Source: Acanthococcus lagerstroemiae (Eukaryota; Arthropoda; Insecta; Hemiptera; Eriococcidae). From it: DNA of 64,000 bases. How positions within the stretch are numbered: the stretch's first letter is position 1; every line of letters starts with the position of its first letter. The stretch lies in NCBI GenBank assembly GCA_031841125.1, contig CM063106.1, positions 16,492,001 to 16,556,000 on the forward strand, given 5' to 3'. A program made the translations under genes and the position numbers. Of this stretch, positions 22,541 through 34,552 are shown piece by piece. Under the pieces are notes generated by a model that had not been told where the DNA came from, did not search any database, and saw only the letters and a list, made by a program, of their open reading frames with translations.

Positions 22541-23149
22541 TACTGAGTTGCTGACGACAGTCATGATTCGCATGATACCCACCAGGAGCGCAAGTGTGCA
22601 AGACGCATAGGTGATGATTTACATTATCCTTAAGGCAGAATTCAAAATATTTCTAAATATTTATGTCGATTAATATTGATCTTTGAAAAAAAAGTGAACA
22701 GAATTAAAGTAGTTCTCCATTAAATTTCGATGTGAAAGAGTGCGAATTCAGGACTACTGACGTAAGACTGATAAAGATTATTAATTTTTATATCTCCGAG
22801 GAATGAGTGCCACTTTCGTTATCAAAGAACCTACTCGTAACGTACACTGTTGGCATAGCCATTTGAAAGGATATTTAATCAATTGTTTCTTCTTATTACA
22901 ATCATTAATTGCATTGATTGGTCACCTTCTCGTCCAGTTTCCAATTTTAGCCGCCAGAAGTGCATCCTTTGCAGCCTCATGCGAATACAAATAGCTAAAA
23001 CGAATTCCAAGATATGATGGATAAAATGGTGGACCGAGGAAAAGTTTAGCCTCAGGATTAACGCTTCCAAAAGTTACGATTTTCTCCCCCCCCCCCCCCC
23101 CCAAAAAACAAACAAACAAACAAACAAACAATCAAAAAACAATTAACTG
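22541..23149. other. Decayed sequence between the mariner and the LINE C-terminal fragment
   Basis: By position this should be the middle of the interrupted LINE, but no motif survives except weak similarity. It contains a 16-C run (23087-23102). Confidence 0.35.
23087..23130. repeat. Poly-C run followed by (CAAA)n
   Basis: 16 C at 23087-23102, then AAAAAACAAACAAACAAAC to 23130. Confidence 0.95.
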
Positions 23150-23625
23150 TATCCTAAAGATCAAAGATAAAGAAGTAGAGCAAGATTCGTCAATTAAATA
23201 CATTGGCACCATCGTGGATGAAAATTGCACGACAAAATAGAAGTTCGTTCAAGAATAAGACAAGTCCGAGCTATACCTTTATAAAGATGTGCTTTTTGTT
23301 TATCAGACAAGAACTTAGCACAGAGCTAAAACTGAGAATTATGAAATACTTTATCCTCTCAGTGCTATGTGCTATGGATATGAGAGTTAAACTTTGGATT
23401 CAGGTATAGAAGAACAGATTGAGGCCTTTGAGATATATGCGTATCGCCGTACCTTGAAGGTAGCATGGACGTGGAAAATAACCTGCAGTGAAGCCCTAAG
23501 AACAATAAAGAAAGAGACTGAGGTGCTGCGTTAGATCAAGGAAAGAAAGGTCTGCTATCTCGGTCATGTTTTACGGGGCGAAAGATATGCGCTTTTGTCA
23601 CTGCTGATGAAGGGAAAAAAAGCAG
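23150..23625 (+). pseudogene. Decayed LINE reverse transcriptase, C-terminal domain
   Basis: The plus strand in three frames reads IKYIGTIVDENC (about 23191-23230), then YQTRT, then CYGYES.TLD, then EQIEAFEIYAYRRTLKVAW (about 23411-23470), then IKERKVCYLGHVLRGERYAL (about 23535-23595). These match in order the KYLGxxxxxD, YGxESWTL, LEAFEMxxYRRxL and LGHxxRG blocks that follow the YADD domain in endonuclease-containing insect LINEs. Stops and frameshifts are frequent. Probably the 3' part of the element beginning at 21395. Confidence 0.8.
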
Positions 23626-23922
23626 TGCCGGATTTAGGTAGGCTGCCGCTGTATCCAAAATTTTTCTTGTCGCCCTTGGGGACAAGCTGATGCTTACGCA
23701 AATCTGAAAATCTATTCCCAGTCGCATCAGGCGCTATTCTGCTGTGTCTCGATTAAATTAGGTGTGATTTTTTTCTCTCAATTTTCAAATTTGCCGCCCT
23801 TAAATATTTGTCACCATGTGCTAGTGCACAGTCTGCACATACGTTAAGTCGCCCGCTGGGAAAGATAGCGAGAACACGTTCCATCGGCAGAAGACAGAAC
23901 TCGTGGAAGAAGGACATACGAC

Positions 23923-24211
23923 CAAAGGCGCCGACTTGGCATTTTTGGAGGGGCGATGCCCCCCCCCAATATTTTCAACTCAAAAATGGAAAAAGTACAA
24001 CAAATTTTACCATCGATTTGTTAATTTAACAAAAAAGAAAGTAAAATATGATAAGTAATAATGAGAAGGGTATAATTTTGGCACCGAAAATAGATGGAAG
24101 ACGACCATTCGAATTTTCAAAGAGACGGATTTTTGACCGCTCCTAAGAACCGTGATAACTTTGATTCTGCCCCCCCCCCCTCCCAATATTTTCTATAAGT
24201 CGGCGCCTATG
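23923..24211. mobile_element. hAT MITE of 289 bp, CATAGGCGCCGACTT ends
   Basis: The left end is CAAAGGCGCCGACTTGG and the right end is the complement of CATAGGCGCCGACTTAT, a 15-base inverted repeat with one mismatch. Flanks CATACGAC (23915-23922) and TATACGAT (24212-24219) match 6 of 8, as for a hAT duplication. Runs of 9-10 C lie inside each end (about 23949-23957 and 24171-24180). Confidence 0.8.
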
Positions 24212-24612
24212 TATACGATGATAGTTCAATTGTACATCAGCGCTGCATTGTGGATTACCTACCTTTGACGCGGAGTTGGCGTCTGAAGAAGAAGATCGTC
24301 ATCAAATTTCTGATTACAAGCCGGAAGAAAGGAGAGTAGGTACGTCAAGTACTCCGGGTTAAATTTCAATGATTGAAACCGATTTGGCGGTCAGGCAAAA
24401 CTTCTGGGAAAGATTTTTCTGTTTTTTAACAGAGAAACATTTTACTGGCGAATAATTTTTTAGCTAAAATTGTCGTCAAAGACACCGTTTTGAGTTGTTG
24501 TTTTTTTAAACTATTTTTGACTCATGAATCTGTGAAAGATTGTAAAAATATTTCTCTGGATCAGTTTTTGTCAGGATTTTCAATCCGGCCAATGAATTCA
24601 GGTACAGGATAT
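24212..24612. other. Intronic spacer, no feature
   Basis: AT-rich. GGCGTCTGAAGAAGAAGATCG near 24279 resembles the GAA tail of SINE family B but is too short to call. Confidence 0.35.
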
Positions 24613-24755
24613 CAGTGGCGTAACTAGAAGTGTTTGAACGTCACTTTGCGACTTCATCATGTAGTGGTTTTTCTAATCTAAGCAACCCCTCTAACACCCC
24701 CTCCTCTTTTAGTCAAGATCAGACCCCCTCGAACACTAGGTTGGCTACGCCACTG
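24613..24755. mobile_element. hAT MITE of 143 bp, CAGTGGCGTA ends
   Basis: The left end is CAGTGGCGTAACTAGAAG and the right end is the complement of CAGTGGCGTAGCCAAC. The duplication CAGGATAT (24605-24612) and CAGGACAT (24756-24763) matches 7 of 8. Same family as 59951-60123. The open frame 24630-24839 lies mostly inside and is not a gene. Confidence 0.85.
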
Positions 24756-24763
24756 CAGGACAT

Positions 24764-26851
24764 GTCTTCGTTACATTCGCTACAGCGGTCCTTAAACGCC
24801 TCGAATGACCTAATTAGGGTCATACCGAAGGGAGAATGAACCTCCACTCAAAACAATTTTCATCAGTTGATAACACTGGAATAATTAGATCCTTAGGTGG
24901 CTGAATTTGGTTAGCAGTTGTCATATCTCTAAACTTCAATCTTTTTTGTTGTCAACCTCACAAACTTCTGTCCGTTGGAAAAATTGTTTGGGGAAAGTAG
25001 GATTCCTCCTTCCAACTCTAAAGCAATAAGCTGAATTTAGTGTTATATTATCTACTGACATCACTAAAAGTTAATTAAATTATTTGTTTCTACATTCGGT
25101 GACCTAGAATTATAAAAACGACCTTTCAAGGTGAACACTTGTCAACTAAATCAAAGTTCATTGATCAGTTTGTGTGCGTATTCCAATGTAACCTCGAAAT
25201 TGAGGTACAAGTTTTCCTTCGCCATAAAAATAGCTTTTCGGTCTTGTAAATACGCACGTAAAAATTTTCAACCAACGAAGACGGAGGTGTAAATTGGGCC
25301 TGATATTCAGGCCATTTTAGCGATTCAAACAGTCGGTATCTGAATTTCAAGTTTGGATTCGAAATTTACTCGAAAGAATGATTCAGAAGCATATCGGTGA
25401 GGCTAGTCAGCAGACAACGGCTCAGGATGACTTTAAAAGTTTGGGCTCGTGATCTCAATCACTACAAGTCTGTTCTCCCTAAACTGCGTCTCAGTTATTT
25501 TCATTATTTTTAATAAGTTCAAAGGCGAAACCGGACTTTAAATGTCATTAATGGTAGGTCCGGATTCACCATTAGGCTGGGTAAGCTATTAGCTTAGACC
25601 GCAATTTTTAGAGGTGCAAAATAACCAAAGACTTTGAAAGTGTATTAAAAAATCATGTTCTCACTCTTTTATTTCATTCGACTCTGCATTTACCAAACGT
25701 AAAAAATGTTCCTGCCTGCGGCACAAAAAAAAAAAGCTAAATCTAAGCAAAGACAACCAGCGTACTGCGAAAAAAACTTTTTTTTTGTCGTTAAAAAATT
25801 AATCTTCAAACTGAAATCCGGCCAAAATTTTGATAAAAATAACGCAAATTCATCGGCAATGTTAATTTTGGATCAAATTTAGAACAGAATAAAGATAAAC
25901 TGGGATCGGCCAACTTCTGTAAAAAACAGTAAAGCTGTTCCAAGGACCAGCTGGCAGGCTTGTCTAAAAAACACGAATAGTGATCTTTTCGACCGCTGAT
26001 GCGAAACCAGAAATTATTTAAGGATAAATCCGACGCCAGATTTGGAAACCGCGTGAAAAGTATTACAAGAGTTAAAATATAGAGATCTAGTGGAACTGAG
26101 AAAGGTCAACAATTGTTGCACAGAGCTATGATTTATAATCCTGCACACTTCCAAACAGCGGATGGCTCAAAGTACGAAAGACGCGTAGTTATTGGAGGAA
26201 AATAATAAAACAACCGTAATAGTTGAGTGATTAAAAGAAAACAAATGTATATAGTAATTAGGCAGTCCCTAGATGTATCTCTTATGTACACAAATTGAAG
26301 TTCAAATAATGATTCTCTCGCTTTTCTTCTTTTGGATGACCTCCAGTTACAACTTCAAAGGAAGAATATGTTGATTCTTATTCGCAACATACTGATCGTG
26401 AGTCGATTAATAAAAACAACCATTAAAAAATGACTTACCGCGTAAAAGCGTCTATTAACTGTATTATTTTTACTGGCCACCCTCATGTCTGAATTGCAGC
26501 TGTACAAAAATACCTGAAAAAAGCACCGCTGACATTGACAGTATAACAGTTGCCAGAATGAGGCTCAATATAAAACTCAAGAAGACTAAAGCAGAAACCG
26601 GAGAGTTATGAAGAACTGAAAAATTAAAAACCTTAGTCTACGGATCACACTGTATAATCTTTTAATTCGTATTTGATCGTGAGAAAGGAAAATCCCAATG
26701 TTCGCATACTCACATGTTCGATACCTGTTGTCTCTGTTAAATACTCCATTGTTAACACACCAGAGCTGTATAGAAAACTATCCCTGACCTGACAAGAAAG
26801 AAGTTTCCCATATGTTTGACATATTTACGTTAGCTTCATGTAGAAGCGATG
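24764..26851. other. Intronic spacer of decayed AT-rich sequence
   Basis: No recognisable coding or repeat boundary. A and T runs at 25728-25737 and 25777-25785. No island of distinct composition. Confidence 0.4.
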
Positions 26852-27083
26852 GTACCCAATGCGCAATCAGTTACCCCCGGAAAAGTTACCCATTTGCAAC
26901 CCTCGGTTACCCTCAGATCACCCAGAGACTCATCAATTATCCTTACCTTTAGTTACTCGGGTAACTGGCGGGGTTTTGCGCATCCCGATGATACGCAATA
27001 AGTTACCCATTTGTAAACCTCGGTTATCCTCAGACTACCCAGAAACCCGTCAGTTACCCGGGTAACTTCTTCGCATCGGGTAC
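26852..27083 (-). mobile_element. GGGTAAC-rich inverted-repeat element, copy 3
   Basis: The ends GTACCCAATGCG and CGCATCGGGTAC are inverted (11 of 12). The interior, read on the minus strand, has the same order as copy 2: the palindrome AGTTACCCGGGTAACT (27052-27067), GACGGGTTTCTGGGTAGTCT, AATGGGTAACTT. GTAC at both outer ends could be a palindromic target or part of the repeat. Confidence 0.8.
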
Positions 27084-27479
27084 AGCCAGTGGGCCCGCAG
27101 TGACTGTAGAGGCCACGGTCTTCCCCCACTTAAATTCGCTTGCGACTTTCTGACAGAATGCTTATACATAGTAACACACAACAGCTGTATTCCGAGGCTT
27201 CATAAATATCAGAAACGATGTTACACAGTCAGAAAACATTAAATTTACTTATAAACTGATTGCAGCTCTTTCCCTTAACTTTGTTCTGACTATACTACCA
27301 GGTAAGTACATTATTTTCATTGTGATAAAATTCATTTTACGCAGTTGCAAATAAGACAATGCGAATTCTAAAAAGTACATGGTTATGGAAAAGTCTCGAA
27401 GTAAAACTAGAAACGCTAGTGTTCTATATATTAAAATTATTATAATGAGAAGATAGGTAAGTATAAAATTAAAACAAGA
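27084..27479. other. Intronic spacer, no feature
   Basis: Nothing recognised. Confidence 0.4.
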
Positions 27480-28060
27480 ATTCCGTCGCTAAATCCATAT
27501 ACCTAGCAGTCAATTAGTGTGAGCCTCGTGATTAGGATTAATTAAAAATGGAACTAGCAGCCCATGCGGTGTCCATGATATGCCGATATATGCCGAGTGA
27601 ATAATATCACGATTATACCTATACACGTTCACCATTTTTTCGTGATATGTACTATTATTACCGAAATTCTAATTTTCACATTTTTCCTATACGCCTTTTT
27701 TATGACTCTCATTAGTCGTGTAAAAACATTCTTGCATGTCGAATTGGCTTTGTGCGCGTTTTTATGTTGTTGTTTTATTTATTTTTTTGTTTTGTTTTCA
27801 GCCAGGCCGTAATAATATGTATATAGTTAGGGAAGTAAAAAATAATTTCACCATAAAACAAGTTTGACGCAAGCTTTGAGATACATTATGTAACTAGATT
27901 CAAAAGTATACACCGCGGCAAATTGAAGCTACACGTATGGATACGATTGGTGCATATGAGAAACTATATCATACATGCCACAGCTATACAGCTGTATTGA
28001 AGATCTCGATAATTCTATTCGTCGTCGAACTTGTGAACAACATAGCAATTTTCAGAATCA
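27480..28060. promoter_or_regulatory. Repeat-poor island with homeodomain-type sites
   Basis: TCAATTAGTGTGAGCC (27511) and GTGATTAGGATTAATTAAAA (27528) give several adjacent TAAT cores, and CATTAGTCG follows at 27710. No simple repeats except a short T-rich patch near 27780. Candidate enhancer, composition-based inference only. Confidence 0.25.
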
Positions 28061-29232
28061 GAAATTTGGATAAGAAAATGTAACCTTCGAATACCTAATA
28101 CGGATCTAGGCTAACGGTTGTTATAACATGGGCCGCCAAAATGAATATACGTGGACTTTATCAGTTCCTGCATCGAACCTTGCAAGTCAAATCCAACACT
28201 CATGTCTACTATTTCCTTCCATGTCATACCAGCGGTATATTATTTGGTTATTTAGAAAGTTCCAACCCTTGAAAAACTGTTTGGAAGGTAGACCCGCGAA
28301 GCCGCAACCCCTCATCTGTGCGCAGTTGATGCTTTCTTCATCATTTTTTAAAGCTATGTAGGGGAAATCGTCCTACATTAAGATAGTGCTAACAATGGAA
28401 CATCTGAAATAATTTGGCAAGATGCAAATACATTTTTTCAAAACACGCTGAGAAAGGGATTTATTCATATGCGTTTGGCACTCTGAAAGTGCTCGTTTAC
28501 AACTCTAAGCGTCGCTGGAATGAAATGAAGGGAAACTGAATGTTTTCCCGGGAGGGAAGTGATAGTCCAGCGGGCCGAAACAGATGAGGAAGTTCTGAAT
28601 AAAAATATCAAATACCTCAAAGATTGTGATTTGTGAAGGAAGCGATTCCTTCCGCCTCTTGTCGTGCAATATCCGATTATGCTATACTTACGGGTTTCTC
28701 GAGATTTGTACGGGAGAAGTGTTTAGTCCGGACCGCAGCGGGGGAATTCGAAATTAAAAGAAATGAAAATGTGTAGAGAAAGTGCATGTACTCTGAGATC
28801 GACAGTAAAAGCAGATTTGAGAGGTAGTGCTAAACACAAACTGTAACTGCACTGATGTCCTGCCTGACCGATCGAGGGAGAAAAAAGTTGAGTAGGTACT
28901 GAGAATAATAACAAGAATGAGAACGGGGCTTAGAAAAGATCGCACACGGGAAGTACAGGTATGCAAGAAACAAAAGACGTTTAAGAGATGTTCATATTTT
29001 GCTACACAGAAAGGAGCCAGGCAGGACAATTTATACAAAACTGTACAGTCGTGAGGAGAGGGTCTACTTCTGCCGAACTTTGTTAAGAGCAATCAAAATC
29101 AAAAACCATGTTTTACATGTTCCTCTTTTTTTCAAGTTTTTGGTAACGTATCGAAGTTTTCTGATAGTTTTTTGTACTTGCGGGAAACTGAGAGTCGACA
29201 CTTTCGTAGCACATAATTTATAAAATGACGGC
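28061..29232. other. Intronic spacer, no feature
   Basis: Several overlapping open frames on both strands at 28720-29270 carry no motif. No repeat boundaries found. Confidence 0.35.
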
Positions 29233-29247
29233 ATGAGCACTTTGTGA

Positions 29248-29710
29248 CGTGGGCAACTACAGAAGCACAAAATATAATCTAAAAATGGCTAGAACCCAAA
29301 CTGCCTTGGCGCGATCGATTTTGGGAATAAAAATAAAGGATAGATCAAGAAATGCCGAAGCAAGAAGGCTGACTGGAGCAAAAGACTGTAGGTACATTGC
29401 TAAAAAAACTAAAGTTTGATTACGCAGGACATGTTGCCAGAGAGGGTGCAGGAAGGTGGGGAAGAATAGTATTGGACTGGCATCCAAAGGAGGGAAGGAG
29501 AACCCAAGGAAGATCCTTGAAAAGGTGGCACGACGAACTAAAAAATATAGGGGGAGGCTTTGGATAAGGGGAGCAAGGAATAGGGACCGATGGTGAAGGG
29601 TGGGGGAGACTATGCCCGCTCATGGGCGCACAAATAGCTGTCAAAACCGGGTGTAATAATTTAATTTTATACATTTATATACTGTGAAAGGTTGTAAATA
29701 AATAAAATAA
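29248..29710 (+). mobile_element. 5'-truncated LINE insertion with 15-bp target duplication
   Basis: The duplication ATGAGCACTTTGTGA is at 29233-29247 and 29711-29725, exact. The insert encodes the C-terminal end of a LINE polymerase: RTQTALARSILGIKIKDRSR (about 29289-29345), then DYAGHVAREGAGRWGRIVLDW (about 29418-29480), then GRRTQGRSLKRWHDELK (about 29491-29542), the order seen in RTE/CR1-like LINE ORF2 ends. It finishes in TGTAAATAAATAAAATAA, an A-rich 3' tail. One frameshift separates the first two blocks. Typical target-primed reverse transcription with 5' truncation. Confidence 0.9.
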
Positions 29711-29725
29711 ATGAGCACTTTGTGA

Positions 29726-30696
29726 TAACTCCCGAGTTATTATGAATTACCTGTACTGCTTTTATTGCCCTATGAAGCGTCGGGTTTTACAATGAAAGAC
29801 ATTTAAACCTTTTTTAACGCTTTTAGATCAAAATCCACCTAATAGAATTTGATGCTTTATGCACCATTTTGTTGCCATATGTTCAATATTTCTAATAATG
29901 GACTAATGGAACTCTGATAGTAGATTGGCTTACTGTAGAACGTTCTCCCCTACGTACCGTTTGTTGCCATATGGTCAATATTTTTGTTGGCCTAAAAGAC
30001 TTATTGGACATTGCTATTAGTACAGGGGCCATTCTTTAAAAACGTTGATATTTCAGAGTTGTTTTGTCTGTTTTTTTCCATGGTAAAAAGTAGGGGATAT
30101 TTGAACTTTTTTTGATGGGAGTGATTAAGAGGCGTTCTTTATAACATATTGGTAAGATTGAGTTGACAGTGGGGGGATTCTGTATTTTGGCATGGCAATC
30201 AAAACGATGAATGCCATGCCGAAGGACACATGAAAAAGTCCATGCCGAAAGATAATAGCGAACAAAAAGTGTTCTACCGTCGATTAGTAGATTCCAAAAC
30301 AAGAAATTATATGAAGAGTTGATAAAGGCATTCTAACCCATTAATTAGATGTAATTATTTTTGGATGATGAACGTCTATCGTTCTATTGATTCCTTCATC
30401 CATTTAAAGTAGCACTACGTTTTCAGGTTGTTCTAATATACAGCTTGAAAATTTAGAAAAAAATAATAATACATAATAAAAATTGTTCGAGGGACAGCCA
30501 CGCCGACGGACATTTTATCATATTTAGTCCAATTTTGACCCATTAAAAGTGGATAAAATTTTCTTCTGAAAGCTTGAAAAAGTAGAATTGAGTCATGTCT
30601 ATCAACGAAAAAACAAAAACAAAATATCCGTATCATTAATGTCTTGTGAGATAATTCCTGGGAACTGAAATATAAACATTTTCGAAGAATAACTCA
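29726..30696. other. Intronic spacer with a small direct repeat
   Basis: TTGTTGCCATATG.TCAATATTT occurs at about 29869 and 29961, 92 bases apart, a decayed duplication. Otherwise nothing. Confidence 0.4.
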
Positions 30697-30787
30697 CAGG
30701 GAGAAATCCGAAGTGGGTCTCACTGTAAGGTACTCTCCTCTACATAATGAGAGCGCCCTACAGTGACCAACTTCGAATTTCTCCCTG
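30697..30787. repeat. Short fold-back element (91 bp)
   Basis: CAGGGAGAAATCCGAAGT followed by GTCTCACTGTA.GG at the left is inverted at the right as CCCTACAGTGA and ACTTCGAATTTCTCCCTG. The arms are about 33 bases with a few mismatches, and the centre is a TCTCC...ATGAGAG loop. Confidence 0.8.
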
Positions 30788-30924
30788 TACTAGTAGCAGT
30801 GCCAAATAAGTCTTTGAAACCAGCAATTTTCAATCTGCGATATACCAAAAGTGGAACTGAGGGAGTCTGTCTTCAAGTTTGAAATCAGCCCTCGAACACT
30901 TAGTGGAAAAGTACATGAAAGTAG

Positions 30925-31629
30925 CTGGGTTCGTTTTGACGATCATGTGTACAGTAGTGTTTACTTGGTGCATGCAATGCAGTGTAAAAAGTATACCCCT
31001 TGAAGACAATGCACCTGGTGTACAGTGTACACAACACACTCAGTGTACATATCTTACACCTCCTGTCAAGCAAGTGTAAAAAGTGTGTTGGGATGTGGAA
31101 CGGAATGTAGAAGCGCGAATGTGCACTTCCTAATAAACGGTTGAGTGATCATGGAGGGAAATAACATTACCGTAAATTGGAAATAGGGGTTTTTCAAAAA
31201 ATCATTATAAAATAAAAGAATTACAGACATGCTTCAAATTTGAACTGCAGATTCGAATTTGCGATTAAAAAAATGTCAAGTAACAAAATTAATAGAAGTG
31301 CGGTGATGTAAGAAATGACAGCCATATTTTCAAACCTCCAAAGGTTACTTAAGTGCAATTTTAAGTGATTTTCTCCATTTAAGGGCACTTAAAAAATAAA
31401 GTGTTCTTCTCCATTATCACTCAATGCGGGTTCACAAAACATTCGCTAGATGTCAGCCACTTTGATTCCGAGTCCCAATACACTTTTCTAAACTTCGTGT
31501 ACATTGGAAATACCCGAATCAAAACGAACAACACTGATTTCTACACTCAGTGTACCCTGATCAAAACGAACACGTAATCCTGCACTCAGTGTAAAAGTGC
31601 ATACACCAGAGGTCTAAACGAACAAAGCT
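30925..31629. mobile_element. Inverted-repeat element with TTCGTTTTGA subterminal repeats, copy 1
   Basis: The left end is GCTGGGTTCGTTTTGACGAT. The right end is the complement of GCTTTGTTCGTTTAGACC, and TTCGTTTTGAT recurs twice more in inverted orientation near 31512 and 31562. GTGTAC and CAGTGTA words are repeated inside both flanks. The core 31087-31500 is about 80 percent identical to 46066-46452. No transposase is seen. This copy holds about 100 bases (31320-31425, rich in CACTTAA) absent from the other. Confidence 0.65.
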
Positions 31630-33960
31630 ATTGAGTATTTTAGGACGGTTTGCCACATGAAAAACGTATACTTAGTTGGAAAAATTGAGATCCCTCTCCC
31701 AAAGGAGTCACTTTTGTTCTCAACGACTGCCATCGAAGTAAATCTGCTCATCGGTTTGGATTCTCATCAGTCGAAGCCTTTTTCGCTCACTTCGTACAGG
31801 GAATATCACAATCGAATTATTACAGCCGTAGATGGGTGTTCGGTGCTCCTGACGTGCATTCAAAACGAGCTGACACCATGTCTTCTTTGGGCAAATTGCC
31901 ATTATTAAAATATCATTTCATTCTTATCGCGTCTTTTGTTCTGGACATTAGGTACGCCACTGTTCCTTCTACCTAATTACACTCCGACTTTGCATATATA
32001 CCTTTTTTCCGCTCCCTACCGTTCACCATTTGCCATCGCCTGTTTTGTATATTTGACACCGTATATAACAAGTTGAGGCGTGAATATTTACCGAACTATT
32101 CGAGTGGAAATAAATTCGTCGCGCACACTCGAAAGGTCGGGACGACCGTTTTTTTGAAAAAAACTATTTGAGGATGAAAAAAAAAAAGGATTGCCTCGCG
32201 GATTCGCGAAAAATCTCCGGATAGGGAAGCTCCGTCACCATGCAAAGTCAGTTTTAAAAATGTAATTATAAGGCCATATATCATCCCTGGAGGATTTCGC
32301 GTCTTTCGGATGTCGAAACATGTTTACTCGGTGTCGTTAGGTTCACAGCTGTGGTAGAAAGTGTCAATTCATATTTTTCGGGATGTGTTTCAGTTTTGCG
32401 TATACATATAGAATAAACGGTACGGCTGTAGCTCTTCAGGGAATTCCTATATGACAGCTCTAACGAATAATGCCGCTGCTCTCGAGTGGCTGCTGGCTCA
32501 ACCCAGTTCCACTGTTTACACTGTCACACGGTGTAATTAAAAACGTTGGTGTATGTGTATACGGTTCGCTGATTCCTTTTTAAGGGCTATTCCAGCCGTG
32601 TGAATGCGGACCAATAGCGCTTTAGGCCCCCTTCTCTGGACATGCACTCTGACTGACGTGATTTCCATATATTTACATTCTGTCCGTCGCGACAGAATGC
32701 GCCTTTTCTGGAGCTGTTCTGATCTGAATGGTGGATGGAATATTCGTTTTATACGACTGTTACACGGGGGTCTTAATTGATACATCACGAAATCAGGTTT
32801 GTAGGTCTCGTGGTACTCAATCACTTACCCTACTGCTGACTATTTGATAGCAAAAGATGAACTGGCCGCAAAAATAGCCCACCATTTTTGGTTTTTCAGA
32901 TGAAGAGTGAAGGGAGGATTTGACGCATTATGCATCTTGGATAATTTGCAGTAATTAGCAATAAACAAGATTCGCTCGCACGCTGTTTTTTGTGTAGAAA
33001 AACTGCAATTATTAATCGCCGCTGTAACCTCCCTCGGAGAACTGATCATGGTATGTATGTTCTCGCAACAGACAGCAGCAACTTCACCAAAATATACGTA
33101 GTCTTCCCTTTGCATTCCCTTTTCAATATATCTGTCAACGTTCGTCTCGATAGCACGTAAATCGCGTTTAAAAAGATTTTACTGCTCAAGTGGGACGGAA
33201 ACCTGGAGGACTAACGAACGCGGTAAACCGGAATATTTATCAAATTAGATTTAATGCTGTTTTTTTTTTACTGTACGATTGACTTCGGGGATGTTCTCGC
33301 TGGAGAACTAATCTATTTTGGTATGGTGAAACTGTTTTTTTCTTCTCCTCTCCGAAACGAGTGACACATTGATTTACCTAATTACAAAATTAGGGATACT
33401 AAAATAAAATCCAATTCTGTACTGAAGTCTATCAGATGTGGGAAAAGTTCATTCTGAGTGATTACTCGCTATTGAGTTACCTATACTTCTTGAAAATGAT
33501 ACGTGAAAAGATAAAAAAATCTTTCTCGACTCATCCTCAGTGTGTACTGTGTACATAAGAGAACGATTCTCTTTCAGAATAAATAAATGTGTGATCTAAT
33601 ATTTGGTCAGCATCTCAAAAGTGTGTTGATGAGGTGAACTTCATATGCCATGCATAACAGCCCAGCATTGTGACCCTTTATGCTCTATGCCATACGTATC
33701 AGCCAGTTGGCCAAGCATCGGAACCTCCTGAGTCATATGTGGCCTTTACAAAAACAACTTTTGACCAGATTAAACTTGTTAGCTCTCTTGGTGATTTATT
33801 AAACCTTCGGTTGACGATTGCAAACCGACCTACGCGACCAATCCGACACAGCCATCAGCAATGACCCTTGATTCTGAACATCTCATTCACCAGTAATTGG
33901 TAGTTTGATAATAACCTGACATCTTTTACGTGCGTATGTCAGTACCGCTAACAAACTCAG
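31630..33960. promoter_or_regulatory. Largely repeat-poor region (31960-33300), candidate regulatory island
   Basis: Even composition and frequent CpG (GTCGCGCACACTCG, GCGGATTCGCG), few homopolymers, and no similarity to the rest of the window. No exon-like frame with splice sites was convincing. Enhancer content is only an inference from its contrast to the TE-rich flanks. From 33300 to 33960 the sequence returns to ordinary intron. Confidence 0.25.
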
Positions 33961-34407
33961 TGTTTCACTAATGATAGCTTCCAGAAATGATTAGCCAATG
34001 CAGCTACAGCACTAATTTCATTTCTGGATCAGTGTAACGCTTTAATTTTGGGATCGAGGCCTGATGAGAGGGAAGAGGAGGGAGATTTCCCCCGGGCCCA
34101 CCAAAAATACCAAAAACGCAAAAAATATATGAAAATAATCGAAAATAATTTTTATGAAGCAAAGAAAAATAAAACTGAACAGAAATATTGATAAGTAGAC
34201 GCGGTCGGGTCGATTCGCAGTTGCTGACATGCTAACAGGTGATAGCTGATTTTGTACTTCGTGCGAAAAATTATTTATTTTTTAGTTCCTCTGACCCTGA
34301 GGCCTGAGTGCAAGTGATTCTGTTCTGGTAAAGTAATTTTCCAACCGAGCCCCATAAAAAATTTCCCCCGGACTCCAGCCCAGTTTTCTCTCTACAGCCC
34401 TGGGAAC
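33961..34407. other. Intronic spacer with a small hairpin and possible MITE ends
   Basis: TCCAGAAATGA (33980) and TCATTTCTGGA (34018) form an 11-bp stem. GATTTCCCCCGGGCCC (34084) and AATTTCCCCCGGACTCC (34361) are similar words in direct orientation, perhaps ends of decayed MITEs. Confidence 0.35.
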
Positions 34408-34552
34408 CTAGCATAGACAGGTCATACAGCAGCACTAGCTTTATATCTGGTTTATTACTACATCAGTCTTGAAAACCTAGTACATGCAGTTCATGTCGGC
34501 ATAGTACTGGTTTTATGGCTGTCGGTTAGCGCTGCATCAGTCTTGAAAACTT
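34408..34552. repeat. Degenerate tandem duplication, period about 73 bp
   Basis: AACCTAGCATAGACAG to CATCAGTCTTGAAAA is followed by AACCTAGTACATGCAG to CATCAGTCTTGAAAA. The units are clearly related but diverged in the middle. Confidence 0.6.

Noticed and set aside
22879..23131. Minus-strand frames MEALILRLN and MFVCLFVCFLGGGG
   Set aside because: The second is translation of the poly-C and CAAA repeat; neither has a family match.
28720..29270. Cluster of overlapping open frames on both strands
   Set aside because: Overlap on both strands, no motif, no splice context, AT-rich composition as elsewhere.
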